From assembly GCA_964236445.1 (NCBI GenBank), contig CAXSDR010000001.1:1-64000 (forward strand): a stretch of 64,000 nucleotides of DNA, written 5' to 3'. How positions within the stretch are numbered: the first letter of the stretch is position 1; each line of letters opens with the position of its first letter. Both the position numbers and the translations under genes were made by a program. The notes beneath the pieces were generated by a model, which saw nothing but the letters and a program-made list of their open reading frames with translations, did no database searches and was not told the DNA's origin. Positions 1 to 8,459 of this stretch are shown in pieces. The DNA comes from CAXSDR01 sp964236445 (GTDB lineage Bacteria > Actinomycetota > Actinomycetes > Motilibacterales > Motilibacteraceae).

Positions 1-397
1 TGTCGTAGAGCGACCTGGCCCGGTAGTTGTCGTCAGCGGTCGTCCATCGCACGACCGGCCATCCTCGTGCCTCGCCGACATCACGGACGTGCTCGATGAG
101 CGCGCGTCCGACCCCCCGGTCGCGCACGCCGTGCGCGACGAACAGGTCGTCGAGCCACCCCACGTCGCAACCGCGACCCGGGCTCGGCATCCGCCGGAAG
201 TGCGCGAGTCCGACAACGGTGCCCTCGTCGAGGGCCAGGACGCCCTCGAGCTCGTGCGCCGGGTCCTGCAGCCAGCGCCAGACGGTGCCCGTCACCTCCG
301 TGGAGGGAGTGCGGCCATAGAACACGTTGTAGCCGTCGAAGAGGCGCCCCCACTCAGCAGCGTGCTCGGCGGTGACGTCGATGATCCGCAAGGCCAT
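1..397 (-). CDS. GNAT-family N-acetyltransferase, C-terminus cut by window edge
   Basis: The reverse strand reads open from an ATG at 397 to the window edge, about 132 codons with no stop. The translation starts MALRIIDVTAEHAAEWGRLF and includes LAHFRRMPSPGRGCDVGWLD and the acetyl-CoA pyrophosphate-binding motif VRDRGVGRALIEHV, followed by a W-x-T-x-x-x-N segment (RWTTADDNY) usual in GNAT enzymes. It therefore has the beta-4/alpha-3 core of a small-molecule acetyltransferase; only the last few residues of the fold lie outside the window. The substrate cannot be told. It is divergent from the broken SDR gene, with only 34 bp between the starts. Confidence 0.85.
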   Translation of the reverse strand, partial: MALRIIDVTAEHAAEWGRLFDGYNVFYGRTPSTEVTGTVWRWLQDPAHELEGVLALDEGTVVGLAHFRRMPSPGRGCDVGWLDDLFVAHGVRDRGVGRALIEHVRDVGEARGWPVVRWTTADDNYRARSLYD

Positions 398-431
398 AGG
401 GGCAACCTATTGGTCATGAGATCGGAACGTC

Positions 432-1137
432 ATGTCCATAACGTCGCGCCCTGGACCGCGGCGTCCTCGTCACTGGAGCAGCCCACGCGATCGGCGCGGA
501 GATCGCCGCGCGCTTCGCCGCCGCGGGAGACCGGGTCGCGCTGTTCGACCGTGATCCGGTCGTGGCAGACGTCAGCGCCGCGCTCGGCGACGCCTGCTTG
601 CCCGTCGTCGTAGACCTCACCGATGTCGTCGAGACGCGACGAGCCGTCTCCTCGGCCATCGCCCGTCTCGGTGGGCTCGATGTTCTCGTCAACAACGCGG
701 GCATCTTCCGCCGCGCCGACATCGCCTGCCGGACCCCGACGAGTGGGATCTGCTGTTCGCCGTCAACATGCGCGCGGTGATGGTCGTGACGCAGACCGCC
801 CTTCCAGCGCTGCGCGCAGGCAGCAGCAGCCGCGTCGTCAACATCGCCAGCATGGGCGGCAAGGAAGGCACCGCCCGGCGAGAGCGCCTACTGCGCAACA
901 AAGGCCGCGGTGATCGCGTTCACACGCATCGCCGCGCGCGAGTTCGGAGATGACGGCATCACGGTGAACTGCGTGTGCTCCGGCTACGTCCTCACCGAGA
1001 TGGGCGAGCAGACCCGCTCCTCCGACGATGTGGCGCGGTGGGCCGCCCAGTCGCCTCTGGGAAGGTTGGGACGCCCCGCGGACATCGCCGACATCGCCGA
1101 CATCGCCGACATCGCCGACATCGTGATCATGCACTGA
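432..1137 (+). pseudogene. Short-chain dehydrogenase/reductase, broken by several frameshifts
   Basis: Pieces of one SDR protein lie in different frames. A start MSITSR at 432 must shift near 447 to reach GVLVTGAAHAIGAEIAARF (Rossmann glycine motif) and DVLVNNAGIF (NNAG motif). A second shift near 730 leads to DEWDLLFAVNMRAVMVVTQT and VVNIASMGG. A third near 880 gives ESAYCATKAAVIAFTRI, which holds the catalytic Tyr and Lys. The end is abnormal: the usual C-terminal 30 or so residues are replaced by a run of Ala-Asp-Ile repeats and a stop at 1135. Either the gene is decaying or this stretch is poorly sequenced; three separate shifts plus the abnormal tail favour decay. Confidence 0.8.
1081..1123 (+). 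repeat. 9-bp tandem repeat (GACATCGCC), four full copies plus a partial
   Basis: Four perfect copies of GACATCGCC and a fifth partial copy (GACATCG) run head to tail at the 3' end of the broken SDR gene, encoding Ala-Asp-Ile repeats. In ordinary SDRs this position has a single P-x-D-I-A motif followed by the last helix, so the array looks like expansion of one codon triplet. Confidence 0.9.
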
Positions 1138-1240
1138 CGGCCCACTCGCCCACTTGTCGCGCTCCGAAACGCCCCGGTGGACCCGGCCGAGAACCCGACA
1201 CGTCAACGTCACTGACGAAACACATGTCCGAAATGAAAGC

Positions 1241-1274
1241 CACGCACGATTCGAGCACACGCACGATTCGAGCA
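1241..1274 (+). repeat. 17-bp direct repeat upstream of the ABC importer operon
   Basis: CACGCACGATTCGAGCA occurs twice with no gap (1241-1257 and 1258-1274), ending 52 bp before the ATG of the ATPase gene. The spacing would suit tandem regulator binding, but this genome carries other short tandem duplications, so a chance duplication is equally possible. The 1138-1326 interval contains nothing else I can support. Confidence 0.6.
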
Positions 1275-1326
1275 ACGGTCCGGCAGCCAGAACCGGCCGG
1301 CGCCGATCGAGACCAAGGAGGCCGCG

Positions 1327-2109
1327 ATGACGACACTGCACGAACAGCGCTCCTCTGACGTCCCGGTCGCCCATGCCGCTCCCGCGTTGAGCTTCACCGA
1401 CGTGGGCATGCGGTTCCCCGACGGGACCGAGGCCCTGACCGGAGTGAACCTGACCGTGAAGCCGGGCGAGTTCGTCACGGTTGTGGGTCCATCCGGCTGT
1501 GGCAAGTCGACCCTGCTCAAGATTGCCTCCGGGCTCACCAGGTCGACGTCGGGCAGTTTCGCTGTCAGGAGCGACCGGCTCGGTTATGTGTTCCAGGACG
1601 CCACGCTGCTTCCCTGGCGGACAGTGCGCCGCAACGTCGAGCTGCTCGCCGAGCTGCACGGCGTCGGCAAGCAGGAGCGGGCCCGCAGCGCGCGGGAAGC
1701 GATCGAGCTGGTGGGCCTGCGGGGCTTCGAGCAGCACCGGCCACGTCAGCTGTCGGGCGGCATGCGTATGCGGGTGTCGCTCGCCCGGTCACTGACGCTG
1801 TCCCCCGAGCTGTTCCTCTTCGACGAGCCCTTCGGCGCACTCGACGAGATCACCCGTGACCGGCTGAACGACGAGCTGTTGCGACTTTTCGTCTCGCAGC
1901 GCTTCGCGTCGCTGTTCATCACCCACTCGGTGAACGAGGCGGTCTATCTCTCGACGCGTGTCCTCGTCATGTCAGGACGCCCCGGCCGGATCGTCGACGA
2001 CTTCGAGATTGCCTTCGCCTATCCGCGAGTGCCCGAGCTGCGCTTCACCCCCGAGTTCGCCCGGCTGGCCGGCGCCGTCTCCGCGAGTCTGAAGGCGAGC
2101 CACGCGTGA
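1327..2109 (+). CDS. NitT/TauT-type ABC transporter ATP-binding protein
   Basis: This 260-residue nucleotide-binding subunit would power import of a small organic or inorganic solute. Walker A is GPSGCGKST (about residues 54-62), the Q-loop Gln is in YVFQD (90), the signature is LSGGM (142-146), Walker B is LFLFDEP (162-168) and the switch His is in FITHS (200). The start is fixed by an AAGGAGG ribosome site about 6 bases upstream. The pattern fits the SsuB/TauB/NrtD group. Its stop overlaps the permease start by 4 bp, so the two are translationally coupled. Substrate is unknown; the neighbours suggest a nitrogen-containing organic compound. Confidence 0.93.
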   Translation: MTTLHEQRSSDVPVAHAAPALSFTDVGMRFPDGTEALTGVNLTVKPGEFVTVVGPSGCGKSTLLKIASGLTRSTSGSFAVRSDRLGYVFQDATLLPWRTVRRNVELLAELHGVGKQERARSAREAIELVGLRGFEQHRPRQLSGGMRMRVSLARSLTLSPELFLFDEPFGALDEITRDRLNDELLRLFVSQRFASLFITHSVNEAVYLSTRVLVMSGRPGRIVDDFEIAFAYPRVPELRFTPEFARLAGAVSASLKASHA

Positions 2110-2993
2110 GTGCCGACCTCGTGGAGACGCCGATATCGGCTGGGGAAGCCGCACGGCTGGTGGAGCCCGCTGCGAGCCCTTCGGCGCGGCGGCGCGGCGC
2201 ACGCGCGGGGATCGCCGTCTGGGGGCCGCCCCTGCTGGTCTTCTTCGGATTCATCGCCCTCTGGTATTTCGTGAGCTACGTGATCCTCGACGCGCGGCTG
2301 CGTGCCAACTTCGTCCCTCCGCCGGACGAGGTCATCAGGGTGGCCTTCCTCGACAGTGACAACTTCAAGGAGCTGCTCTCGTCCCTGGAACGCACGACCC
2401 TGGTCGCGTTCACGGGATTGGCGCTGGCGATCGTGATCGGCGTCGCAGCCGCCGTCGTCATGAGCCAGGCGGTGTGGCTCGAACGGTCGTTCTTCCCCTA
2501 CTGGGTGATGCTGCAGTGCATCCCGATCGTCGCTCTGGTGCCGTTGTTCGGCCTATGGCTCGGCTTCGCCTTCAAGGCTCGTGTGCTGGTGTGCGTGCTG
2601 ATCGGTCTGTTCCCGATCATCAACAACACGCTGTTCGGGCTGCTGTCTGTCGACCGTGGGCTTCATGACCTGTTCACGCTGCACAACCGGGGTCGTCTCA
2701 CGCGACTGCTCAAGCTCCAGTTCCCGGCTGCCATGCCCAGCATCTTCTCGGGCCTTCGCATCGGTGCCGGAGCGTCGGTGATCGGTGCCATCGTCGGCGA
2801 CATCTTCTTCAAGCAGGGCCAGCCCGGCATCGGGATCCTCATCGACCTCTACCGCTCCCGGCTGCAGACGCCGCAGCTCTTCGGTGCCGTCATCGTCGCC
2901 AGCATGCTGGGTATCGCTGTTTTTCTGATGTTCGGCCTGCTCTCCAAGCTCGTCGTCGGCTCGTGGCACGAGTCGGGTCGCGGCACAAGCTAG
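2106..2993 (+). CDS. NitT/TauT-type ABC transporter permease
   Basis: A 295-residue membrane protein starting at a GTG that overlaps the ATPase stop. It has a first membrane span after a roughly 35-residue cytoplasmic lead (LLVFFGFIALWYFVSYVI), several further spans, and the inner-membrane-component loop region with RLLKLQFPAAMPSIFSGLRI, which resembles the EAA motif that docks on the ATPase. The family is the SsuC/TauC/NrtB type, which works with one ATPase and a lipoprotein binding protein, both present here. A gap of about 112 bp separates it from the binding-protein gene. Confidence 0.9.
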   Translation: MSADLVETPISAGEAARLVEPAASPSARRRGARAGIAVWGPPLLVFFGFIALWYFVSYVILDARLRANFVPPPDEVIRVAFLDSDNFKELLSSLERTTLVAFTGLALAIVIGVAAAVVMSQAVWLERSFFPYWVMLQCIPIVALVPLFGLWLGFAFKARVLVCVLIGLFPIINNTLFGLLSVDRGLHDLFTLHNRGRLTRLLKLQFPAAMPSIFSGLRIGAGASVIGAIVGDIFFKQGQPGIGILIDLYRSRLQTPQLFGAVIVASMLGIAVFLMFGLLSKLVVGSWHESGRGTS

Positions 2994-3105
2994 GGCCGCC
3001 CGACACGCATGTCTTCCCGAACCTCCGTACGCGCCCGGCGCGATCGGCAGATCAGCACAGTCACGGGGACCGTGTTCGCTCGTCCAGTTGCCTATCGGAG
3101 GTCCC

Positions 3106-4320
3106 ATGCGTTCCACCCGGACAGCGGTCGCGTTCGCGGCCACGCTCACCGGAGCACTGTTCGTGTCGGCCTGCGGCAGCAGCACGAGCACGCCTACAGC
3201 GTCCAGCACGACGTCCACAACAGTCCCGAGCACCGAGACCTCGCCAGTCGGAAGCGGCGACGCGACAGGCACGAAAGACGTCAGCCTCAAGGGAGTTTGC
3301 CCGGACACCGTGGTCCTCCAGACGGACTGGAATCCTGAGTCCGAGCACGGCGGCGCCTACGAGCTCCTGGGTGACAGCCCCAAGATCGACGCCGGCAGGA
3401 AGACCGTGACCGGAGAGCTCGTGGCCCAGGGCCAGGACACCGGTGTGAAGTTCCAGGTCCGTGCGGGCGGTCCCGCGATCGGCTTCCAGACTGTGACGTC
3501 TCAGATGTACGTCGACGACAAGATCACTCTCGGCTATGTCGCGACCGACGAGCAGACACAGCTCTCGGACAAGAACCCGACCACAGCGGTGCTGGCCCCC
3601 CTCACCAAGTCGCCACAGATGATCATGTGGGACCCCACCGTGCACCCGGACTTCAAGACGATCGCCGACATCGGCAAGACCGACACCAAGGTGCGCTACT
3701 TCAACGGCGCCGCCTACATGGAATATCTCATCGGCAGCGGCATCCTGAAGCGCAGCCAGGTCGATGGCGGCTATGACGGCACGCCCGCGAACTACGTGGC
3801 GAGCAACGGCAAGGAGACCCAACAGGGATTCGCCAGCGCTGAGCCCTACATCTACGAGCACGAGGTCAAGGCGTGGGACAAACCGGTCGCCTACCAGCTC
3901 ATCAGCGACGCAGGCTATGACTTCTACCAGTCGCAGATCGGCGTACGCACCGGTGACCTCGCCAAGCTGACGCCCTGCCTGACGAAGCTTGTCCCGATCA
4001 TGCAGCAGGCGCAGATCGACTTCGTGAAGAGTCCTGACAAGGCCAACAGCCTGATCCTCGATCTGGTCAAGAAATACAACACCGGCTGGCAGTACTCCGC
4101 CGGGGTGGCGACGTTCTCCGTCGAGCAGATGCTGAAGCTCGGTCTGGTGGCGAATGCTGCTGACGGCTCGTTCGGCTCCATCGACGAGGCACGGGTGCAG
4201 AAGATCATCGACGTCTCGACGCCGATCTTCGTCAAGGAGAAGACGCCGCCGAAGACGGGGCTCAAGGCCGTCGACATCGTCACGAACCAGTTCATCGACA
4301 AGAACATCAAGCTGAGCTGA
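3106..4320 (+). CDS. ABC transporter substrate-binding lipoprotein (NitT/TauT type)
   Basis: This 404-residue protein begins at ATG 3106, preceded by CGGAGG; an upstream TTG at 3088 would add six residues with no ribosome site. The N-terminus MRSTRTAVAFAATLTGALF leads to a lipobox VSAC, so the mature protein is a lipoprotein tethered outside the membrane. After a Ser/Thr-rich linker the fold shows TDWNPESEHGGAYELLG, the substrate-binding start seen in NMT1/THI5-like and related NitT/TauT binding proteins, and the C-terminal lobe contains GWQYSAGVATFSVEQML. The ligand cannot be read from sequence. It lies between the importer membrane genes and the oxygenase. Confidence 0.88.
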   Translation: MRSTRTAVAFAATLTGALFVSACGSSTSTPTASSTTSTTVPSTETSPVGSGDATGTKDVSLKGVCPDTVVLQTDWNPESEHGGAYELLGDSPKIDAGRKTVTGELVAQGQDTGVKFQVRAGGPAIGFQTVTSQMYVDDKITLGYVATDEQTQLSDKNPTTAVLAPLTKSPQMIMWDPTVHPDFKTIADIGKTDTKVRYFNGAAYMEYLIGSGILKRSQVDGGYDGTPANYVASNGKETQQGFASAEPYIYEHEVKAWDKPVAYQLISDAGYDFYQSQIGVRTGDLAKLTPCLTKLVPIMQQAQIDFVKSPDKANSLILDLVKKYNTGWQYSAGVATFSVEQMLKLGLVANAADGSFGSIDEARVQKIIDVSTPIFVKEKTPPKTGLKAVDIVTNQFIDKNIKLS

Positions 4321-4373
4321 CCACGAGACCAGTGCTTTCGCGCGTGCCTGTGGCGTCATCGAAAGGAACCGAC

Positions 4374-5387
4374 ATGGACAGCTCGCCCCCTGCGCACCCC
4401 CCTCTCGTCGGTGTCCCGGTGATAGACATCTCCGGTTTCCGCCATGGCAGGGCAGGGCAGCGCCGGGCAGTCGCGGCGAGCGTGGGTGAGGCATGCCAGA
4501 ACATCGGCTTCCTCGTCGTCAGCGGCCATGGCGTGCCCGCAGCGCTGATAGACGAGATGTACGCCGTGACAGCCGAGTTCTTCGCCCTGCCGGCCGGCGA
4601 GAAGGAGCGGTGCACGCCGCAGGGATGGGACCAGTACGCCGGCTATGCGAGCATCGAGCGGGGGCGGCTCGGGCGCAGCGAGCCGCCTGCTCTGGTCGAG
4701 ATGTACCACGCCAACCGCTACGACCGGCCGGCGGAAGCGATTGCCGCGGGCATGCCGGCGCATCTCGCCGCGGCTCAGGCGCCGAACTACTGGCCTCGTG
4801 AACCGAGCCGATTCCGCGACGTGTGGCGTGCCTACTACGCGGCCATGGAGCGGCTCGCACAAACCATGGGCGCCATCTTCGCAGAGGCGCTCGGCCTGCC
4901 CGACAACTATTTCGATGCAACGCTCACGGGGCATCTGTCCAACCTCGCCGGCAACTGGTATCCGCCGCAGCTCGCCGAGCCGCTGCCCGGCCAGCTACGC
5001 AACGGCGAGCACGTCGACTTCTCGTTTCTCACGTTGCTCTACCAGGACGATGCACCCGGCGGTCTGCAGGTGCGTGACGCCTCGGGCAGCTGGCACGACG
5101 TCCCCGCGCTGCCCGGAACCTACGTCGTCAATCTCGGCGACCTGATGAACCGGTTCACGAACGACCGCTGGGTGGCGACCCCTCACCGGGTGGTCAACCC
5201 GCACACCGATCAGCGACACCGTGGACGCATCTCGATCCCCTACTTCGCCATGCCTGCCTGGGACGCTGTCATCGAGTGCGTCCCGACGTGTGTCCCTCCG
5301 GTTGGTGACGTGCACTACGCAGCGGTCGTCGCGGGACCACATGCCGAACAGCGACGAAGCGGAAAACGCGAAGCCATGGCGGTCTGA
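4374..5387 (+). CDS. Isopenicillin N synthase-family 2-oxoglutarate/Fe(II) oxygenase
   Basis: A 337-residue non-heme iron oxygenase of the plant/fungal-like DIOX-N plus 2OG-FeII group. The N-terminal block VPVIDISGFRHG and IGFLVVSGHGVP match the family. The iron triad is visible as H-V-D in NGEHVDFSFLTLL and the distal His in WVATPHRVVNP; the following RGRISIPYF holds the Arg-x-Ser that binds the 2-oxoglutarate carboxylate. ATG 4374 is preferred because GAAAGGA sits about 8 bases upstream. Family members include thymine-7-hydroxylase-like enzymes as well as secondary-metabolism oxidases, so a role in hydroxylating the imported compound is an inference. It lies 53 bp after the binding-protein gene. 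Confidence 0.9.
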   Translation: MDSSPPAHPPLVGVPVIDISGFRHGRAGQRRAVAASVGEACQNIGFLVVSGHGVPAALIDEMYAVTAEFFALPAGEKERCTPQGWDQYAGYASIERGRLGRSEPPALVEMYHANRYDRPAEAIAAGMPAHLAAAQAPNYWPREPSRFRDVWRAYYAAMERLAQTMGAIFAEALGLPDNYFDATLTGHLSNLAGNWYPPQLAEPLPGQLRNGEHVDFSFLTLLYQDDAPGGLQVRDASGSWHDVPALPGTYVVNLGDLMNRFTNDRWVATPHRVVNPHTDQRHRGRISIPYFAMPAWDAVIECVPTCVPPVGDVHYAAVVAGPHAEQRRSGKREAMAV

Positions 5388-5390
5388 GCC

Positions 5391-6703
5391 GTGACCGCGA
5401 CTCTGGACACCGCCACCATCGATGCGGTCGTCGCGGAGCTGGGCCGCCTGCTCGGGGACGAGAGCGTGACGGTCGACGTGGAGGCCCGGCGCACCGCTTC
5501 GACGGACTGGGCGCACATGTCTCCGGTGCTTCGTCCGCTGCTGCCCGCGGGCCTGGCAGACGTCGTCGGGTTCGTCACCGAACCGGACCAGGTGGCGACG
5601 GCGCTCGCCATCGCGCACAAGCACCGGGTTCCGGTCACGGCGCGAGGTGAGGGCACGGGAAACTACGGGCAAGGAATTCCGTTGCACGGGGGCTGGTGCT
5701 CGACCTGTCGCGCTGCAAGCGGGTGCTCGAGGTCGGTGACGGATGGATCCGCGCGGAGGCTGGGACGTCGTTCGTTGCGCTCGAGGCGGCGGCTCGCAAG
5801 TCGGGACAGGAGCTCGCCATGCTGCCCTCGACCGTGGGCAGCACGATCGGCGGTTTTCTCGCGGGGGGAAACGGCGGCACCGGCTCGATCGAGAACGGCT
5901 TCAACAAGGACGGCTTCGTCATCTCCATCGACGTGGCGCCCTGCACGGACGAGGCCGTCCTGCACTCGAAGACCGGCAAGGAGGCTCTGCCCTTCATCCA
6001 CGCCTACGGCATCAGCGGGGTCATTGCCGAGGTGATCGTGGCTCTGGTCCCCCGCCGCGAGTGGACCGGCTTCTTCGCCTCCTTCGACGACGTGGTGACC
6101 GCGCAGCAGGTCACCATGGCACTGATGTCGCTCGACCCGCCCCCTCGGCTCGCGTCCGTCGACGACCCCATGACGGTCGCCCTGGTCGTCGAGGACGACG
6201 CGATTCCCCAGGGACGCACGAGCATGCGCGTGATCCTCGACGCCGGCTGCGTCACCTCGGCCGCTGCGCTCGTCGAGTCCGCCGGTGGTCGCGTCGAAGC
6301 GGTGCGACCGAAGGCCCCCGCCTATCTCACCTCCCTGTCCTACAACCACATCCCCCACCGCGCGCTCAAAAAGCGCCAGGACATGGTGCACCTGCAGATC
6401 GGCGGACCCGGCCTGACGCAGCGGATCGCCGACGTCTACGAGGTCCTGCCCGAGACGTCACTGCACTTCGACGGCATGAAAGTGCGTGGCAAGCTCGTTC
6501 TGGGCGGCATGCTGCTCTGCCGCTACGACGGCGTGCAGTCCCTCTATGCCGGTGTCGCCGAGCTCGCGGAGCTCGGTGTGCATGGTGAGGACCCGCACAG
6601 CTGGACGCTTCAGCGCGATGTCGAGCTGGTGCGAGACGCCGCTGCCGTGTTCGACCCCGAAGGTCTTCTCAACCCGGGGAAGCTACCCGCACCGTCCTTC
6701 TAG
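5391..6703 (+). pseudogene. FAD-linked oxidase (FAD_binding_4 type), single frameshift in a G run
   Basis: Two reading frames together encode one protein of about 437 residues. The first, from GTG 5391 (3 bp after the oxygenase stop), covers residues up to GEGTGNYGQGIPLHGG; the second resumes at LVLDLSRCKRVLEVGDGW and runs to 6703. The break is at GGGGG (5689-5693): one extra G would restore the frame. The joined protein has the PP-loop FAD-binding domain of glycolate oxidase GlcD/lactate dehydrogenase-like flavoproteins, with STVGSTIGGFLAGGNGGTGS as the flavin loop. Because the lesion is in a homopolymer, a base-calling error is likely and the gene may be intact. Its 3' end overlaps the convergent flavoprotein gene by 35 bp. 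Confidence 0.85.
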
Positions 6704-8318
6704 GCCCCGGCCCACCGCGTGCGTTGGCTCCCAGCTTCGCGAGCACGACGGCAGCGGCGTTGCGCCCCGACGCACCCCAGACGCCCGCCCCGGGAAAAGT
6801 GCCCGCGCCGGTGAGGAACAGCCCCGGGACCGGCGTCTCATAGCGGGTCAGCTCACGGTCTCGTCCCACCAACGCGGCGAGCGGCCCTCCGGTGAAGGAC
6901 GGCGTATAGCCGCGATCGAGGCGGAAGTCGCGCTCATAGTCAGGCGGCGTGACCACACGCCAGTTCACGACCGTGTCCATGAAACCCGGCTCCAGAAGCG
7001 AGGCATACAGCGTCAGCCATCGTCGCGGCTCGGCCGAGTCCCGCCAGCCTCCGGCCAGGCCGTAAGGCGTCCACAGCGCCTCCAGGCTGAGGACGTGCCG
7101 GCGCGATGAACCCACGCGCAGCGAGGGATCAAGGGCCGTCGGCACCCCGGCGAGCAGGAAAGGGCGGTCCGCGACCCGTCCGGATGCGAGCAGCCGGTGC
7201 GACACCTCCATCTCCGTCAGCCCCGGAGCGACATAGGTAGTAGGGACCAGGGGGTCGCTGAGTCCGACGCGGGCGCAGAAGGCGTCATCGATGCCGCGAT
7301 ATCGCGGCGGCTCGGCGAGCACCGCATCGATCTTGCTCCGGTAGCCGTCGCCGCGTTTACGACCTCCCCAGCGGCGTTGCAGCGCTCGAGCTCCCGCGGG
7401 CGGGTTGCGCAGCCACTGCACGAGGGTGGTTCTCGGATCGGTGGACGACACCACGGTCGCGCACTCGACGACCTCGCCGGTGTCGAGCCTGACGCCGACG
7501 ACGTGGTGACCGTCGACGACGATCTCGTCCACCACCGCGCCGCAGCGCACCGTGCCACCCGCTGCAGTCACGGCGCTGAGCAGTGCCGTGGTCAAGGCTC
7601 CGCTGCCGCCTTCGTGACGCCACACGCCCGACAGATGTGTCGTCGCGAAACCGAGAGCGGCCTTGCCCGTGCCGGGGGTGCTGGGCGCCAGACCCCACAC
7701 CGCGGGACCGGTCGACGCCGCCCCTAGCAAGGCCGGCGACGCGAAGTAGCGCGTGATGACGTCGCTGAAGCTGCTCCGCGTCCACCGGAGCAACGTCATC
7801 ACACCAACGGCAGCCCCGCGCCCCTGACGTGCCACCGCAGCCATGACGTTGCCGGAGGTGGGTGGTCCCGACACGACATCGAGCAGCAGGCGTGCCGCAG
7901 GCATCGCCGCCCGCAGATAGGACCGATAGCCCGCGACCTCGTCCGGATGCGTCTGCTGCAGGGCATCGACCGTGCGGTCGACGTCGGCGAAGAGCACGAA
8001 CGGCTGGCCCCCGTCCCACGGCAGCACCAGCCGCGACGGGTCGACCGACAGGTAGCGCAGACCATGCTCGGTCAGCCGCAGCTCCTCCACCATCGGTGTG
8101 GTCAGGATCATGGTGTGGTCGCAGCTGCAGACATTGAAGCGGGCGCCGAGCGCCTCGACCGAGCTTGCGCATCCCCCCACCGAGTCGCGGGCCTCGAGCA
8201 CCAGCACGCGCACGCCCGCCCGCGCGAGATAGGCGGCACACACCAGACCGTTGTGCCCCGCACCGACGACCACGACGTCGGCAACGACATCGGCCACGAC
8301 ATCGCCCGTGGGGTTCAC
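6669..8318 (-). CDS. Phytoene desaturase-like FAD-dependent oxidoreductase
   Basis: A 549-residue flavoprotein with the dinucleotide-binding fold VVVVGAGHNGLVCAAYLARAG near the N-terminus, the adjoining VLVLEARDSVGGCASS, and the C-terminal FAD motif LFLTGAGTFPGAGVWGASG. This is the NAD(P)/FAD-dependent oxidoreductase group annotated as CrtI-like or pyridine nucleotide-disulfide oxidoreductase domain 2 proteins; most are not carotenoid enzymes and no other carotenoid genes are nearby. The first 20 residues carry a repeated Asp-Val-Val-Ala-Asp from a 12-bp duplication, so the true start may lie slightly inside. It is transcribed against its neighbours and divergent from the amidase gene. Confidence 0.85.
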   Translation of the reverse strand: MNPTGDVVADVVADVVVVGAGHNGLVCAAYLARAGVRVLVLEARDSVGGCASSVEALGARFNVCSCDHTMILTTPMVEELRLTEHGLRYLSVDPSRLVLPWDGGQPFVLFADVDRTVDALQQTHPDEVAGYRSYLRAAMPAARLLLDVVSGPPTSGNVMAAVARQGRGAAVGVMTLLRWTRSSFSDVITRYFASPALLGAASTGPAVWGLAPSTPGTGKAALGFATTHLSGVWRHEGGSGALTTALLSAVTAAGGTVRCGAVVDEIVVDGHHVVGVRLDTGEVVECATVVSSTDPRTTLVQWLRNPPAGARALQRRWGGRKRGDGYRSKIDAVLAEPPRYRGIDDAFCARVGLSDPLVPTTYVAPGLTEMEVSHRLLASGRVADRPFLLAGVPTALDPSLRVGSSRRHVLSLEALWTPYGLAGGWRDSAEPRRWLTLYASLLEPGFMDTVVNWRVVTPPDYERDFRLDRGYTPSFTGGPLAALVGRDRELTRYETPVPGLFLTGAGTFPGAGVWGASGRNAAAVVLAKLGANARGGPGPRRTVRVASPG

Positions 8319-8459
8319 ACCTGCGATCGTGAGCGGCCTGCGTGACGAACCCGTGTCGGTGCGGTGTCGGGCTCCTTTCGTGCGTCTCGACGCCTCTTTC
8401 GACGGCTAGGGTCTCGCGCACCGGGACGACGCCGGATGCCGAACGGACGGGAGCCACGA

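Noticed and set aside
1081..1123. Possible CRISPR-like array
   Set aside because: The units are 9 bp with no spacers; this is a simple tandem repeat inside a broken gene.
6669..8318. Calling the flavoprotein a carotenoid phytoene desaturase (crtI)
   Set aside because: The fold fits, but no crtB, crtE or lycopene genes are near and many relatives have other functions.
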